This document shows, in pieces, positions 9,501 through 17,725 of a stretch of DNA of 64,000 nt (the first letter of the stretch is position 1; every line of letters begins with the position of its first letter). Location: positions 1-64,000 of the forward strand of contig NZ_JHBW01000111.1 in NCBI RefSeq assembly GCF_001273845.1, written 5' to 3'. A program made the position numbers and the translations under genes. The DNA is from Leucobacter musarum subsp. musarum. Lineage in GTDB: Bacteria; Actinomycetota; Actinomycetes; Actinomycetales; Microbacteriaceae. The notes beneath the pieces are model-generated. The model worked only from the letters and a program-made list of their open reading frames with translations, was not told where the DNA came from and did no database searches.

Positions 9501-10569
9501 CGTGCTCACGGCGAGCCGCTGGCTCGACATTCGCCCGAACGTGAAAGACCTGCTCGGCGGGCGCATCGAGCTGCGGCTCGGCGACGCCTCCGACTCCGAA
9601 GTCAATCGCCGCGCGGCGGCCAACGTTTCGGCGCTGCCCGGGCGCGGCCTCGACCCCGCCGGCCTGCAGATGCTCACGGCACTGCCGCGCATCGACGGCG
9701 AGCCCGGTGCCGAGACCCTCGTTGACGGCGTCGACGACCTCGTCGCCAAGATCAGCAGCGCCTGGCAGCGCGAGCACGGCCCCAAACTGCGCCTGCTGCC
9801 CGAGCGCCTGCCGCTCGCCGAGCTGCGCGAGCACCCGGCCGCCAACGCGAAGCAGCTGCTGCTCGGCCTCGACGAGGCCGAGCTCGCCCCGGTCGGCATC
9901 GACCCCGATCGCGAGCAGCACCTGTACCTCTACGGCGACTCGGGGTCAGGTAAGTCGTCGATGCTCCGCGGCATCATGCACGAGATCACGCGCCGCTACG
10001 AACCGGGCCAGGCGCGTATCTTCATGATCGACTACCGTCGTGCGCACCTCGGCGAAATTCCCGAGGAATACCTTGGCGCCTACCTCACGACGGCCGATCA
10101 GACCGCTGGCGCCGTCGCGCAGCTCGTCGAGTTCTTCCGCGACCGACTGCCCGGCCCCGACGTCACCGCCGACCAGCTGCGTGCACGCAACTGGTGGACG
10201 GGCGCGGAGGGCTTCGTGCTCATCGACGACTACGATCTCGTTGCCACGCAGCAGGGCAACCCGGCGGCGCCGCTCGCGCAGCTGCTCGCACAGGCGGGCG
10301 ATCTCGGGCTGCACGTCATCGTGACGCGACGTCTGGGTGGCGCCTCGCGCGCGGCCTACGATCCGATTTTGCAGGGCATGACCGATCTTGGCGTCACCGG
10401 CGTGCTGCTGAGTGGCAGCCCCGAAGAGGGGCAGCTGATCGGCAAGGTCAAGGCGATCCCGAGCGCACCGGGCCGTGCCCAGGTCGTGTCGCGTGCCCGC
10501 GGGCACCAGATCGTGCAGCTCGCGTATGCTCCGACGACGCAGGAAACGGAACCCACCGGTCAGCAATAG
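6520..10569 (+). CDS. eccC: EccC: T7SS FtsK/SpoIIIE-family ATPase motor (fused EccCa/EccCb type)
   Basis: EccC is the hexameric motor of the ESX membrane complex; it recognises substrates and powers export. At 1349 aa this is the full-length fused form. Two N-terminal membrane helices occupy about residues 48-90, followed by three FtsK-type ATPase domains. Domain 1 has Walker A GATGSGKS (~489) and Walker B LLIVADEFSE; domain 2 has GAPLSGKST (~857); domain 3 has GDSGSGKSS (~1139) and a Walker B-like VLIDDYD. ATG 6520 sits at the 5' end of a predicted leaderless mRNA. ATG 6571, with GGGGGAG seven bases upstream, is an equally credible internal start giving 1332 aa. Third-position G+C is much higher than in the mycosin block, so the two parts of the locus may differ in history. 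Confidence 0.97.
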   Translation: MAAEREPRPHRSWGSKSMSSRLAPPRVPSGSVTLQAPPEIEPAEGGSNLLTSALPMLGSVGAIIMVSVSNAGPTGWITGGMFLISALGFVFVNGWRQRATRQASILSSRREYLAYLRELRDTVRTAAKAQRRERNWRYPAPEALTYLVEDGARVWERDAQTDDHLAVRIGTSEQPLCLSLVAPELPPIADLDPVATTAAHRFLVTHETQPDLPTYLRLSHYRSVQVVGDDLERIRGLARGIIAHAAALQSPDDLQIVIAASPQALPHWEWAKWLPHAQSSRLRDSLGPARMIGSDLDTLLRMLPADLRERPRFSLDGPATTGPHLLVVVDGASVPPSDSVFAGGLQGVTVLDLPNTWDDNDDPNTARIRVSSDSAEVAEGRTGSQQITPDHMSVVEAEAVARRLAPLHREGGGGGSATRASKRQQELLELLDLPDVRDLDLEQQWRYLPERDRLRVPIGQDTNGAPLILDLKESASQGMGPHGLIIGATGSGKSEVLRTLVLSLALTHSPEQLNFVLVDFKGGATFAGMADMPHVSAIITNLGEEISLVDRMQDALQGEMTRRQELLRSAGNFVNVGEYEKARKNGRSDLPPLPALLIVADEFSELLSAKPEFIESFVAIGRLGRSLHVHLLLASQRLEESRLKGLDTHLSYRIGLRTFSAAESRTVIGVPDAYHLPQEPGGGLLKVGSDDNLTQFRAAYVSGPPPARRAITSGDTGATAGGTVRITPFTAAAQQLTDPAVEAARANAEAERRAEELAASEPEETRSTFELAVSRMSGLGPAAHQVWLPPLEEPATLDQLLGKLAVSYELGLHAPRWREHRRLTVPVGIVDVPLYQRRDVLTLDLSGAAGNVAIVGAPLSGKSTAARTLVSALALTHTPHEVQVFVIDFGGSFAGLRDLPHLSGLATRGEPEVIRRTVAEVTSLLNAREAYFRAQGIDSIDTYRTRRAQGLVDDGYGDIFLVIDGWATLRSDYESLEVPVQQLAARGLSFGVHLVLTASRWLDIRPNVKDLLGGRIELRLGDASDSEVNRRAAANVSALPGRGLDPAGLQMLTALPRIDGEPGAETLVDGVDDLVAKISSAWQREHGPKLRLLPERLPLAELREHPAANAKQLLLGLDEAELAPVGIDPDREQHLYLYGDSGSGKSSMLRGIMHEITRRYEPGQARIFMIDYRRAHLGEIPEEYLGAYLTTADQTAGAVAQLVEFFRDRLPGPDVTADQLRARNWWTGAEGFVLIDDYDLVATQQGNPAAPLAQLLAQAGDLGLHVIVTRRLGGASRAAYDPILQGMTDLGVTGVLLSGSPEEGQLIGKVKAIPSAPGRAQVVSRARGHQIVQLAYAPTTQETEPTGQQ

Positions 10570-10605
10570 CTCGCACTCGGGATTCTCGAATGCGGCGCTG
10601 ACCGA

Positions 10606-10621
10606 TACGCTGTCAGGGATG
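10606..10621 (+). promoter_or_regulatory. Leaderless promoter ahead of the FHA gene
   Basis: TACGCT (10606-10611) is followed by seven bases and ATG 10619. The context matches the eccC promoter: GATACGCTG, then GATG, then GCTGCGG. Confidence 0.5.
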
Positions 10622-10678
10622 CAGCTGCGGCACATCTTCGGCCGGCCCGGGCCGACATCGCGCAGCGGGAAAGAGTGA
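10619..10678 (+). CDS. Candidate 19-aa leaderless upstream ORF of the FHA gene
   Basis: ATG 10619 lies seven bases after the -10 element. It opens a 19-codon frame (beginning MQLRHIF, ending SGKE) whose TGA at 10676-10678 touches the GTG/ATG start of the FHA gene. No homology is recognised. It could be a coupling leader or chance, since an Arg/Gly-rich composition is common for random high-GC frames. Confidence 0.3.
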   Translation: MQLRHIFGRPGPTSRSGKE

Positions 10679-10681
10679 GTG

Positions 10682-12331
10682 ATGGATTACGAGACTTCGA
10701 CGCAGCTCGGCGCGGGTTTCTTCCTGGTCTTCGGCATCTGGTCGCTCGTCGGCCTCGCGTTCTACGTGTGGTACCTGTGGGCGCTGTCGCGACTCTTCCC
10801 CTACCTCGGTCTGCCGTCAGGCTGGGGCTGGATTCCGGTGTGGAACCAGTGGCAGCTCGTGCAGCGCGGGGGCTTGCCCGGCTGGCTCGTGCTGCTGGGC
10901 TTCATCCCGGGTCTGAGCATCGTCGTGCTCGTCGTCTCGATCATCGCTATTCACCGCATCAACAGCGAATTCGGCAAGGGCGCCGGCTTCACCGTGCTCG
11001 GTGCATTCATCCCGCCGCTGTGGGCCACACTCTTCGGGTCGCAGTTGCGGGATCGCGAGTACGGCGACCAGGGCTACCCCGTGGGCGGATACGACTCGGC
11101 CTACCCCGGTGCTGCCGCTTCCGGTGCGACGGGCTACGGCGCCGAGGCGACCCAGGGCGGCTACGGGGGATTCGCGCCGCAGGGCGCGGCTGATTCTGCA
11201 GCATTCGGTGCGCAGCAGCCCGACCCCGCCTGGCAGGGCCTGCCGCCGGTGCCTCAGGCTCAGCCTCAGGCTGCGGCCGACCCGTGGGCGGCCCCGCAAC
11301 AGCCGGCCTCCGGGTACCCGACACCCGCTGCCGACCCCTGGGCGCAGCCTGCGCAGGCAGGCCAGCCGGCGGTGCCACCGACTCCCGGTGCGCCTGCGTC
11401 TGGCGGGCTCTTCGGGGCTCCGGCCGAGCCTGGGCCTGCGCAGCCGCAGGCGCCCGAACCCAACAACTGGGGCTTCAGCAACACGACCGAGGGCGACTAC
11501 GCGCGTCTCGCCGCTGAGGGGCACACCCCCGCGGCGCCCGCGCCCCTCGGCGGTGTCGCGGCACCCCAGCCGTTCTCCTGGCCCGCCGTGCAGGAATCGA
11601 ACGTCGAGGGCGAATCGGGCCCGCTGATTCTGCCCGAGCCACCCGCCTCGGTGGTGCCGGAGGTACCGGTGGCCCCGGCCGTCGAACCGCCCGCACCGAG
11701 CTACCCGACGCTCGCCACTGCGAGCTCCGCGCCCGAGCCGCAGACCCCGCTGGCCTCCGAGCCGCAGACTCCGCAGACGCCTGAGCCGTCGATCTTCGAC
11801 CGTGAGGCCCCCGCGGCGCCCGCGATCGGTCTCGCACCCGCGGCGCCGGTGACTGCAGAGCCTCCGGTGATCCCCGCGGCACCGGAGGCGGTTGCGGCTC
11901 CAGCAGCGTTCGAACCCGCCGCGGCGGTAACGCCCGCTCCCGTCGCACCGGCTCCGACGCCCGACGCCGGAGTTCTCGACGAAGACCACACCGTCGTCGT
12001 CTCCCGCCGCGCGCGCTGGGGCATCGAACTCCCCGACGGTGAAACCCTCGAACTGGTCGGCGATGACGTGATCGTGGGGCGCAAGCCGGAGCCTCGTGAC
12101 GGTGCGACAGTGCTGCAGATCACCGACCCGACCCGCACCATGTCGAAGTCGCACGCGCGCCTGCGCCGCGACGGCGAGGAATGGACGATCGAAGACCTGC
12201 AGTCGACCAACGGCGTCGCCCTCGTCGACGCCGGGGGCACGACCACGTCGCTCGAGCCCGGCCGCATCGCTCCGGCGACCGAGCAGTTGGTCATCGGCAC
12301 CCTGCAGGTGCGTCTGCACCAGCTCGGCTGA
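10682..12331 (+). CDS. Multi-pass membrane protein with C-terminal FHA domain
   Basis: 549 aa. Residues ~8-110 contain three to four membrane helices in a WIPVWNQWQLVQRGG-type domain resembling DUF5684. A ~300-residue Ala/Pro/Gln-rich linker follows. Residues ~445-549 form a forkhead-associated domain with the phosphothreonine-binding signatures GRKPEP, SKSHARL and DLQSTNG. FHA proteins bind phosphothreonine and often accompany ESX ATPases and Ser/Thr kinases. The position directly after eccC and a matching promoter suggest a regulatory or assembly role in this T7SS (inference). GTG 10679 is an alternative start; GGGAAAGAG at 10667-10675 serves either. Confidence 0.88.
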   Translation: MDYETSTQLGAGFFLVFGIWSLVGLAFYVWYLWALSRLFPYLGLPSGWGWIPVWNQWQLVQRGGLPGWLVLLGFIPGLSIVVLVVSIIAIHRINSEFGKGAGFTVLGAFIPPLWATLFGSQLRDREYGDQGYPVGGYDSAYPGAAASGATGYGAEATQGGYGGFAPQGAADSAAFGAQQPDPAWQGLPPVPQAQPQAAADPWAAPQQPASGYPTPAADPWAQPAQAGQPAVPPTPGAPASGGLFGAPAEPGPAQPQAPEPNNWGFSNTTEGDYARLAAEGHTPAAPAPLGGVAAPQPFSWPAVQESNVEGESGPLILPEPPASVVPEVPVAPAVEPPAPSYPTLATASSAPEPQTPLASEPQTPQTPEPSIFDREAPAAPAIGLAPAAPVTAEPPVIPAAPEAVAAPAAFEPAAAVTPAPVAPAPTPDAGVLDEDHTVVVSRRARWGIELPDGETLELVGDDVIVGRKPEPRDGATVLQITDPTRTMSKSHARLRRDGEEWTIEDLQSTNGVALVDAGGTTTSLEPGRIAPATEQLVIGTLQVRLHQLG

Positions 12332-12480
12332 GCGGTGAGGCTGGGTGACGCGGCACCCCGAACGTTCACGCACCTGAACGAGTTGTCAGCCAGAACTCGC
12401 TGACTCCACAGGTCGACGGGCGTAGTGTGGCATCTGTCGGGCTGCCGAACGGCCCGCGCCAACCCAGTGGAGGCCCGAGT

Positions 12481-13179
12481 ATGAAGGTCATCAGCTACAA
12501 CCTGCGCAAGAACCGTGCCGTCTGCGAACTCGATGCGCTCGCCGAAGATCACGGCGTCGACGTGCTGTGCCTGCAAGAGGCCGAAGCGGTCGCGCTCCCG
12601 GCGCGCCTCGGGCACCTCTCGCTCGTGCACGCCACCGAGCGTAACCGGCTGGGCCTCGCCATGTACGTGCGCGACGAGCGCTTCCACACGCGATCAGCGC
12701 ACACCTTCCAGCTCAAGAAGTCGCTGCACGACCGTTTGCTCGCGCCCGCTCACGAGCGTCTGCTCGGCGTGCGCCTGCACGACTCCGAGATGCAGCGCGA
12801 CCTCGTCGTCGCCTCGTTCCACGCCGCACCGCTCACCGCGCTGAACTCGCTGCGACGGCACCAGATCCACGCCGCGCTCGCCGAGCTGCGCCAGCTCGGG
12901 CCGGGCCTGCCCGCCCTGATGGTCGGCGACTACAACTACCCGGTCTTCAAAGGGCGCCTCGATACCGAGATGCGCGACACCGGCTACGAGCTCAGCCTCA
13001 GTGACAAGCGCACGTATACGCGCTACAAGATGTTCCGCGGGCACTTCGACTTCGCGACCTCATCGGGTCTCGACATCGCGAGCGTGCGCACGCTCGACCG
13101 CGGCACGTCGGATCACCTGCCGATCATGGTCACCGCCGCGATGAGCGATCTCGCACTGCCGGTGCCCGCGGCGGCCTAA
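12481..13179 (+). CDS. Endonuclease/exonuclease/phosphatase (EEP) family hydrolase
   Basis: 232-aa cytoplasmic protein of the Mg2+-dependent EEP superfamily. The order of motifs is canonical: ISYNLRK (metal/substrate Asn), CLQEAEA (metal-binding Glu), VGDYNYP (Asp/Asn pair) and TSDHLPI (catalytic Asp-His). The substrate cannot be read from sequence; relatives cleave nucleic acids, phospholipids or phosphoesters. ATG 12481 is supported by GGAGG at 12469-12473, seven bases upstream; a longer frame to GTG 12427 lacks such support. It is monocistronic and converges on the GntR gene. Confidence 0.85.
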   Translation: MKVISYNLRKNRAVCELDALAEDHGVDVLCLQEAEAVALPARLGHLSLVHATERNRLGLAMYVRDERFHTRSAHTFQLKKSLHDRLLAPAHERLLGVRLHDSEMQRDLVVASFHAAPLTALNSLRRHQIHAALAELRQLGPGLPALMVGDYNYPVFKGRLDTEMRDTGYELSLSDKRTYTRYKMFRGHFDFATSSGLDIASVRTLDRGTSDHLPIMVTAAMSDLALPVPAAA

Positions 13180-13218
13180 GGCGGCGGGCGCTGCGGCGCA
13201 GCACCCCAGTGCGGCGAA

Positions 13219-14010
13219 CTACCCTAGACCGGGATCGTAGGTGGCGAGCAGCCCGGTCGCCGGGCTCGCCGCCTGACGCGAGAGCGGATTGCGGTGCTTC
13301 GCGCTGTTCTCGATCACGAACGTCGCCATGGTCGGCAGGTAGCGATCGTCGGCGCTCTCGATGACGATGCCGAATTCGTTGTAGGCCAGGCGGCGCACGC
13401 GTAGCAGCGGACTGCCCGGGGCGATGTGCAACTGCTCGACTTCGAGCGGGTGTGCGGCGATCGCGTCGATGGTGTGGCGTGCCCGCGTCGGCAGAATGCC
13501 GACGTGCGCGAGCGCCTGGTACACGCTGCCGTGGTGGAAGTCGGTGCCGAGCAGGTGCTTGCCGATCTCGTACGGGAACAGGGAGCGCTCGAGCATGGCC
13601 GGCTTCTCGTCGAGATAGCGCACGCGAATGATCTCGACCACGGGGGAGTCGGGGGCGATCTGCAGCTCGCGGGCGCACTCCTCGGAGGCAGTGCGCCGGC
13701 TCGCCTCGATGACGCGCTGCCCGGGCGTGAGCCCGAGTTCACGCGCCCACTCGCTGAATGAGATGAAGGTGTCGAACGACTGCGCCGGCGCGGTGTGCTG
13801 CACGCGCGGCGGGGTGCCGCGACCTCCCACGATCATGCCGTCGGCGCGGAGCGCGGCGAGGGCTTGGCGCACCGGTCCGCGGGAGGTGCCGAACTCGGCG
13901 ACGAGCGATTTCTCGCTGGGTACCTTGTCACCGGGCTGCCACGCGCCTGTTCGGATGCGGTGGATCATCTCCTCGTACAGCTGCACGTGAAGCGGCGCCT
14001 GGGTGGTCAT
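13219..14010 (-). CDS. GntR-family (HutC/UTRA) transcriptional regulator
   Basis: 263 aa. The N-terminal winged helix (residues ~8-75) contains the GntR signature PSEKSLVAEFGTSRGPVRQA. The C-terminal UTRA ligand-binding domain (~95-240) includes EIIRVRYLDEKPAMLERSLFP and RVRRLAYNEFG, typical of the HutC/FarR subgroup. TAGGGT on the minus strand (14018-14023) lies seven bases before ATG 14010, so the transcript is probably leaderless. GTG 14031 is an in-frame alternative. No catabolic genes adjoin it, so the effector and targets are unknown beyond likely autoregulation. Confidence 0.92.
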   Translation of the reverse strand: MTTQAPLHVQLYEEMIHRIRTGAWQPGDKVPSEKSLVAEFGTSRGPVRQALAALRADGMIVGGRGTPPRVQHTAPAQSFDTFISFSEWARELGLTPGQRVIEASRRTASEECARELQIAPDSPVVEIIRVRYLDEKPAMLERSLFPYEIGKHLLGTDFHHGSVYQALAHVGILPTRARHTIDAIAAHPLEVEQLHIAPGSPLLRVRRLAYNEFGIVIESADDRYLPTMATFVIENSAKHRNPLSRQAASPATGLLATYDPGLG

Positions 14011-14017
14011 GTGCCCA

Positions 14018-14036
14018 ACCCTATAAGTCACAACTT
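14018..14036 (-). promoter_or_regulatory. gntR promoter with AAGT-N4-ACTT dyad
   Basis: The complement reads TAGGGT as a -10 box seven bases before ATG 14010. Directly upstream, at 14025-14036, is the small dyad AAGTCACAACTT, a plausible autoregulatory operator. Confidence 0.35.
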
Positions 14037-14108
14037 GGTTACGGTGGCCCGGGCGGTAACGGGCGCGTGAACGATCGGCGAACGGCGAGTGTTTTCGCTG
14101 TGATCGGG

Positions 14109-14693
14109 TTATTCAGCGTTTGCTGCGGAGCCCGTGGCGGGGTCTGGTGATCCACCATCGCCTGACTGTGCATGCGAATCGCGTGCGCACCGAGCGGCGG
14201 GGGTGTCCGTTCGCAGGCTGTCGGCCGAGGCTGCGTTGAAGCGGTGCAGTGCGGCGCGCAGTTGCTCGAGCTCGTCGGGGCTCCAGCCGACGAACCGCTC
14301 GTGATACGCGTGCGCCCACTGCGCCCGAACCGCACCAAGCAGGTCTTCCGCTTTCGGGCTCGGAGTGAGCAGCACGACCCGGCGGTCTTCAGGTGACGGC
14401 TCGGTGTCGACGAGGCCGAGATCGCGCAGCTTGGTGATCTGCCGGCTGACCATCGCCTTGTCCATGTCGAGCAACTGGCTGATGCCGGTCGCCGTGATCG
14501 GTCCCTTGCGCAGAATCAGCTGCAGCACCATGATGCCGACCCCCTTCAGCTCGGGGTCGACCTCTTCCGCATATCGCGCCCAGCGGGTGCGTGCGAACGC
14601 GAACACCTCGGAGAACTCCGCGATGATGTCGGAGATCTGATCGGTGTGCGCTGCGGCGTCGGGGTGCGCGGCGGAGGCGCTGGCGTCGTGCAT
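14109..14693 (-). CDS. MarR-family transcriptional regulator
   Basis: 194 aa winged-helix MarR protein. The DNA-binding region is PITATGISQLLDMDKAMVSRQITKLRDLGLV with wing TEPSPEDRRVVLL. N-terminal helices and the C-terminal segment form the dimer interface. A ~40-residue polar tail of low complexity (residues ~155-194) is unusual for the family. The ATG lies five bases after the stop of the efflux gene in the same direction, so the pair forms an efflux-regulator operon. Its likely target is the pair of dyads at 16375-16421 over the efflux promoter, making this an autorepressed drug-responsive unit (inference). Confidence 0.93.
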   Translation of the reverse strand: MHDASASAAHPDAAAHTDQISDIIAEFSEVFAFARTRWARYAEEVDPELKGVGIMVLQLILRKGPITATGISQLLDMDKAMVSRQITKLRDLGLVDTEPSPEDRRVVLLTPSPKAEDLLGAVRAQWAHAYHERFVGWSPDELEQLRAALHRFNAASADSLRTDTPAARCARDSHAQSGDGGSPDPATGSAANAE

Positions 14694-14698
14694 AGCTT

Positions 14699-16336
14699 CT
14701 AGTGTGCCGCGCCGAGCTCGGCTTCGCGCTGGGCGCGCTGCAGATCGGCGCGCTGCTGCGCCGCGCTCTTCGTGTTCAGGGGCAGGTTCGGCAGGAATGC
14801 GATCGCGATGATTGCGACGATGCCGACCGGAGCCGCGGCGAGGAAGACGTCGCCGATGCCGTGACCGTAGGCGTTCTCGACGACCTCGCGAATCGGGGCC
14901 GTGAGCTCGGCGAGCTTCGGGATCGCCCCGCCCTCGAGTGCCTTCGCGCCGGCCATCGCCTCGGGATTCGACTTCGCGAGGGCCCCGAGACCGTCGGTGA
15001 TGAAGGTGACGATCTGGTGCGAGAGCATGGCGCCCATCGCCGACATGCCGGCGGTGCCGCCGATGGTGCGGAAGAAGGTGACCGCCGAGCTCGAGACGCC
15101 GAGTTCGTTCGGCGACACCGTGTTCTGTACCACGAGCACCAGATTCTGCATGCACATGCCGACACCCGCGCCGAGCACGAACATCGAGATGCCGACGTAC
15201 CAGAACGAGGTATCGGCGCGCAGCTGCCCCATCAGGAGCAGGCCGCCGAGCATGATGACGGAGCCTGACACCATGTAGCGCTTCCACTTACCGGTGCGGG
15301 TGATGAGCTGCCCGACCAGGGTCGACGCAAGCAGTACGCCCGCCATCATGGGAATGGTGAGCAGGCCCGATTCGGTCGGAGTCTTGCCGCGGGCGAGCTG
15401 CATGTACTGCCCGAGAAACACCGAGGTGCCGAACATGGCGAGACCGACCGCCATCGACGCGATCACCGACATGGTGAAGGTGCGGTTGGCGAACAGGTGC
15501 ATCGGGATTAGCGGTTCGGGGGAGCGCAGCTCGACGAAGACGGCCGCGACCAGCAGGGCGAGGCCACCGCCGACCATTGCGACGGTCTGCCATGACCACC
15601 AGTCGAACTGCGTGCCGCCGAGGGTGACCCAGATGAGCAGGCTCGCGAAGCCAATCGAGATGAGTGCGGCACCGAGGTAGTCGATGCTCACCTTGCGCTT
15701 GATCGTCTGCAGGTGCAGCGTGCGCTGCAGCACGATGATCGCGATGATGGCGATCGGGGCGGCGACGTAGAAGTTCCAGCGCCAGCCGATCGCGTCGGTG
15801 ATGGCGCCGCCGAGCAACGGGCCGCCGACCGTCGAGACCGCCATGATCGCGCCCATGATGCCCATGTACTTGCCGCGTTCGCGCGGGCTGATGATCTCGG
15901 CGAGCACGATCTGGCCGAGTGCGCCCAGGCCGCCCGCGCCGAGCCCCTGCAGCACGCGGAAGCCGATGAGCCACGCCGAGTCGGTCGCGGTGCCGGCGAG
16001 CGCCGACCCCACCACGAAGATAACCAGCGACGCCTGCAGCAGCACCTTCTTGCTCGTCAGGTCGGCGAGCTTGCCCCAGATCGGCGTCGAGATCGCCGAC
16101 GCGAGCATCGTCGCGGTGACCACCCAGGTGTAGGCGGCCTGGCTGCCGCCGAGGTCGGCGATGATGATCGGCATCGAGGTGCCGACCACGGTCATCGACA
16201 GCATCGAGACGGCCATGCTGAGGAACAGGCCCGTGAGGGCGAGGTTCTTCGCGCGGCCCGTGAGGAGGCCGTCGCCGGGGGCGCTCGGGGTGGTGGGTGC
16301 GGGGGTGCGCGGCGCGGGCGCGGTGCTGGTGGTCAT
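14699..16336 (-). CDS. DHA2-family (EmrB/QacA-type) multidrug efflux transporter
   Basis: 545-aa MFS transporter with 14 predicted membrane helices. Motif A-like GKLADLTSKKVLL follows helix 2, and motif C-like GPLLGGAITDAIGWRWNFY lies in helix 5, which marks drug/H+ antiporters of the DHA2 branch. The longer frame to ATG 16417 is ruled out as the start because that ATG overlaps the -35 box. The predicted transcript starts near 16382, leaving ATG 16336 as first usable start; its SD is weak (AAGGA 13 bases upstream). MarR follows in the same operon. Confidence 0.95.
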   Translation of the reverse strand: MTTSTAPAPRTPAPTTPSAPGDGLLTGRAKNLALTGLFLSMAVSMLSMTVVGTSMPIIIADLGGSQAAYTWVVTATMLASAISTPIWGKLADLTSKKVLLQASLVIFVVGSALAGTATDSAWLIGFRVLQGLGAGGLGALGQIVLAEIISPRERGKYMGIMGAIMAVSTVGGPLLGGAITDAIGWRWNFYVAAPIAIIAIIVLQRTLHLQTIKRKVSIDYLGAALISIGFASLLIWVTLGGTQFDWWSWQTVAMVGGGLALLVAAVFVELRSPEPLIPMHLFANRTFTMSVIASMAVGLAMFGTSVFLGQYMQLARGKTPTESGLLTIPMMAGVLLASTLVGQLITRTGKWKRYMVSGSVIMLGGLLLMGQLRADTSFWYVGISMFVLGAGVGMCMQNLVLVVQNTVSPNELGVSSSAVTFFRTIGGTAGMSAMGAMLSHQIVTFITDGLGALAKSNPEAMAGAKALEGGAIPKLAELTAPIREVVENAYGHGIGDVFLAAAPVGIVAIIAIAFLPNLPLNTKSAAQQRADLQRAQREAELGAAH

Positions 16337-16374
16337 TCGGAGGGCGGGATCCTTCGCGAGGTCGTCGAGTATTC

Positions 16375-16421
16375 GTTGATGAAGGTCAACTATACGACAT
16401 TGGTTGATGGGAGTCAACTAT
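16375..16421 (-). promoter_or_regulatory. Efflux operon promoter inside two MarR-type operators
   Basis: Two 19-bp direct repeats (GTTGATGAAGGTCAACTAT at 16375-16393 and GTTGATGGGAGTCAACTAT at 16403-16421) each contain the dyad GTTGA-N6-TCAAC, 28 bp apart. On the minus strand TTGACT (16417-16412) and TATAGT (16394-16389), separated by exactly 17 bp, form a near-consensus promoter. One dyad covers the -35 and the other follows the -10. Confidence 0.85.
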
Positions 16422-16497
16422 TGCGAGGCGCTGCTCGCGCCACGCATCGATGCGCCGGCGCGGGATCACCCCTCTGTCGATGCGGCAGAATAGAGGG

Positions 16498-16557
16498 GTG
16501 GTACGCGCGTTGCGCACGTGCCGAACTGCAGGGCGACTGAACTCGGGAGCGACGTGA
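16498..16557 (+). CDS. Candidate 19-aa leaderless upstream ORF of purK
   Basis: CAGAAT (16486-16491) lies six bases before GTG 16498. This opens a 19-codon frame (VVRALRTCRT...) whose TGA at 16555-16557 overlaps the purK GTG by 4 bp. No known peptide resembles it. The 4-bp overlap and the -10 spacing are the only support. Confidence 0.3.
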   Translation: MVRALRTCRTAGRLNSGAT

Positions 16558-17699
16558 CGCAAAACGGCAGCATCAAGATCGGCGTGATCGGCGGCGGGCA
16601 GCTCGCCCGCATGATGGTGCCACCCGCGATTCACCTCGGTCTGCGCATCAGCGTGCTCGCCGAGAACGAGGGCTCGAGCGCGGAGCGTGCCGCCGATGCG
16701 GTCGGCGACTACCGCGATCCCGAGACGGTCTACGCGTTCGCAAAGACGGTCGACGTGGTCACGTTCGATCACGAGCATGTGCCCCAGGCGATCTTGCGCG
16801 AACTGGAGGCCCGCGGTGTCGCCGTGCACCCGCGCCCAGATGCGCTGCAGTACGCGCAAGACAAAATCGTGATGCGCGAGAAGCTGACCGAACTCGGCGT
16901 GCCCATCCCCGATTGGGGCACCGTCGCCGACGAGGCCGCCCTCCAGACCTTCCTCGACGCCCACGGCGGCCGCGCCGTCGTGAAGACCGCCCGTGGCGGG
17001 TACGACGGCAAGGGCGTCCGGGTCATCTCCGACGCCACCGAGGTGCACGACTGGTTCACCGCGCTCGCCGAGGACGCGAACGGCGGCTTCCTGCTCGTCG
17101 AAGAGCTCGTCGACTTCGTGCGCGAGCTCTCGCAGCTCGTCGCACGTCGGCCCAGCGGCGAGACCCGCACCTGGCCCGTCGTCGAGACCATCCAGCGCGA
17201 CGGGGTCTGCGCCGAGGTGCTCGCCCCCGCACCGACCGACCGGCCCGAGGTGCTGGCCGAGGCCGCGCGCATCGGATCCGTCGTCGCCGAGGGCGTCGCA
17301 GTGACCGGCGTGCTCGCCGTCGAGATGTTCGAGACCCGCGACGGGCGCGTGCTGGTGAACGAGCTCGCCATGCGCCCCCACAATTCGGGCCACTTCTCGA
17401 TCGAGGGATCCGTCACGAGCCAGTTCGAGCAGCACCTGCGCGCTGTCGCCGACCTGCCGCTGGGCGACACCTCGATGACCGCGCCCGCCGCCGTGATGGT
17501 CAACGTGCTCGGCGGCCCTGCCGAGGGGCCCATGCCGGTGCGCTACGCCGAGGCGCTCGCCGCGCACCCGACCGCCAAGATCCACAGCTACGACAAGCAG
17601 CCCCGGCCGGGCCGCAAGGTCGGGCACGTCACGGTCACCGGTGACGACCTCGCTGCGGTGCGTGCGGAGGCCGTGGCCGCTGCGGCGGCGTTCGCCTGA
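16554..17699 (+). CDS. purK: N5-carboxyaminoimidazole ribonucleotide synthase (PurK)
   Basis: ATP-grasp enzyme that carboxylates AIR with bicarbonate and ATP to N5-CAIR in de novo purine synthesis. At 381 aa it has normal length. The N-terminal preATP-grasp domain begins [14 protein letters not shown]. The ATP-binding loop is [10 protein letters not shown], and metal/ATP ligands lie in [25 protein letters not shown]. The start is GTG 16554 (GGGAG four bases upstream, overlapping the upstream peptide stop); a GTG at 16518 would add 12 poorly supported residues. purE follows 26 bp after the stop, with its own probable leaderless promoter. Confidence 0.97.
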   Translation: MTQNGSIKIGVIGGGQLARMMVPPAIHLGLRISVLAENEGSSAERAADAVGDYRDPETVYAFAKTVDVVTFDHEHVPQAILRELEARGVAVHPRPDALQYAQDKIVMREKLTELGVPIPDWGTVADEAALQTFLDAHGGRAVVKTARGGYDGKGVRVISDATEVHDWFTALAEDANGGFLLVEELVDFVRELSQLVARRPSGETRTWPVVETIQRDGVCAEVLAPAPTDRPEVLAEAARIGSVVAEGVAVTGVLAVEMFETRDGRVLVNELAMRPHNSGHFSIEGSVTSQFEQHLRAVADLPLGDTSMTAPAAVMVNVLGGPAEGPMPVRYAEALAAHPTAKIHSYDKQPRPGRKVGHVTVTGDDLAAVRAEAVAAAAAFA

Positions 17700-17725
17700 T
17701 TCCGCGCCCCGATACGATGGAGGGC

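Noticed and set aside
14694-15287. N-terminal extension of the MarR protein.
   Set aside because: This stretch lies inside the DHA2 transporter gene on the same strand; the MarR fold begins at the ATG at 14693.
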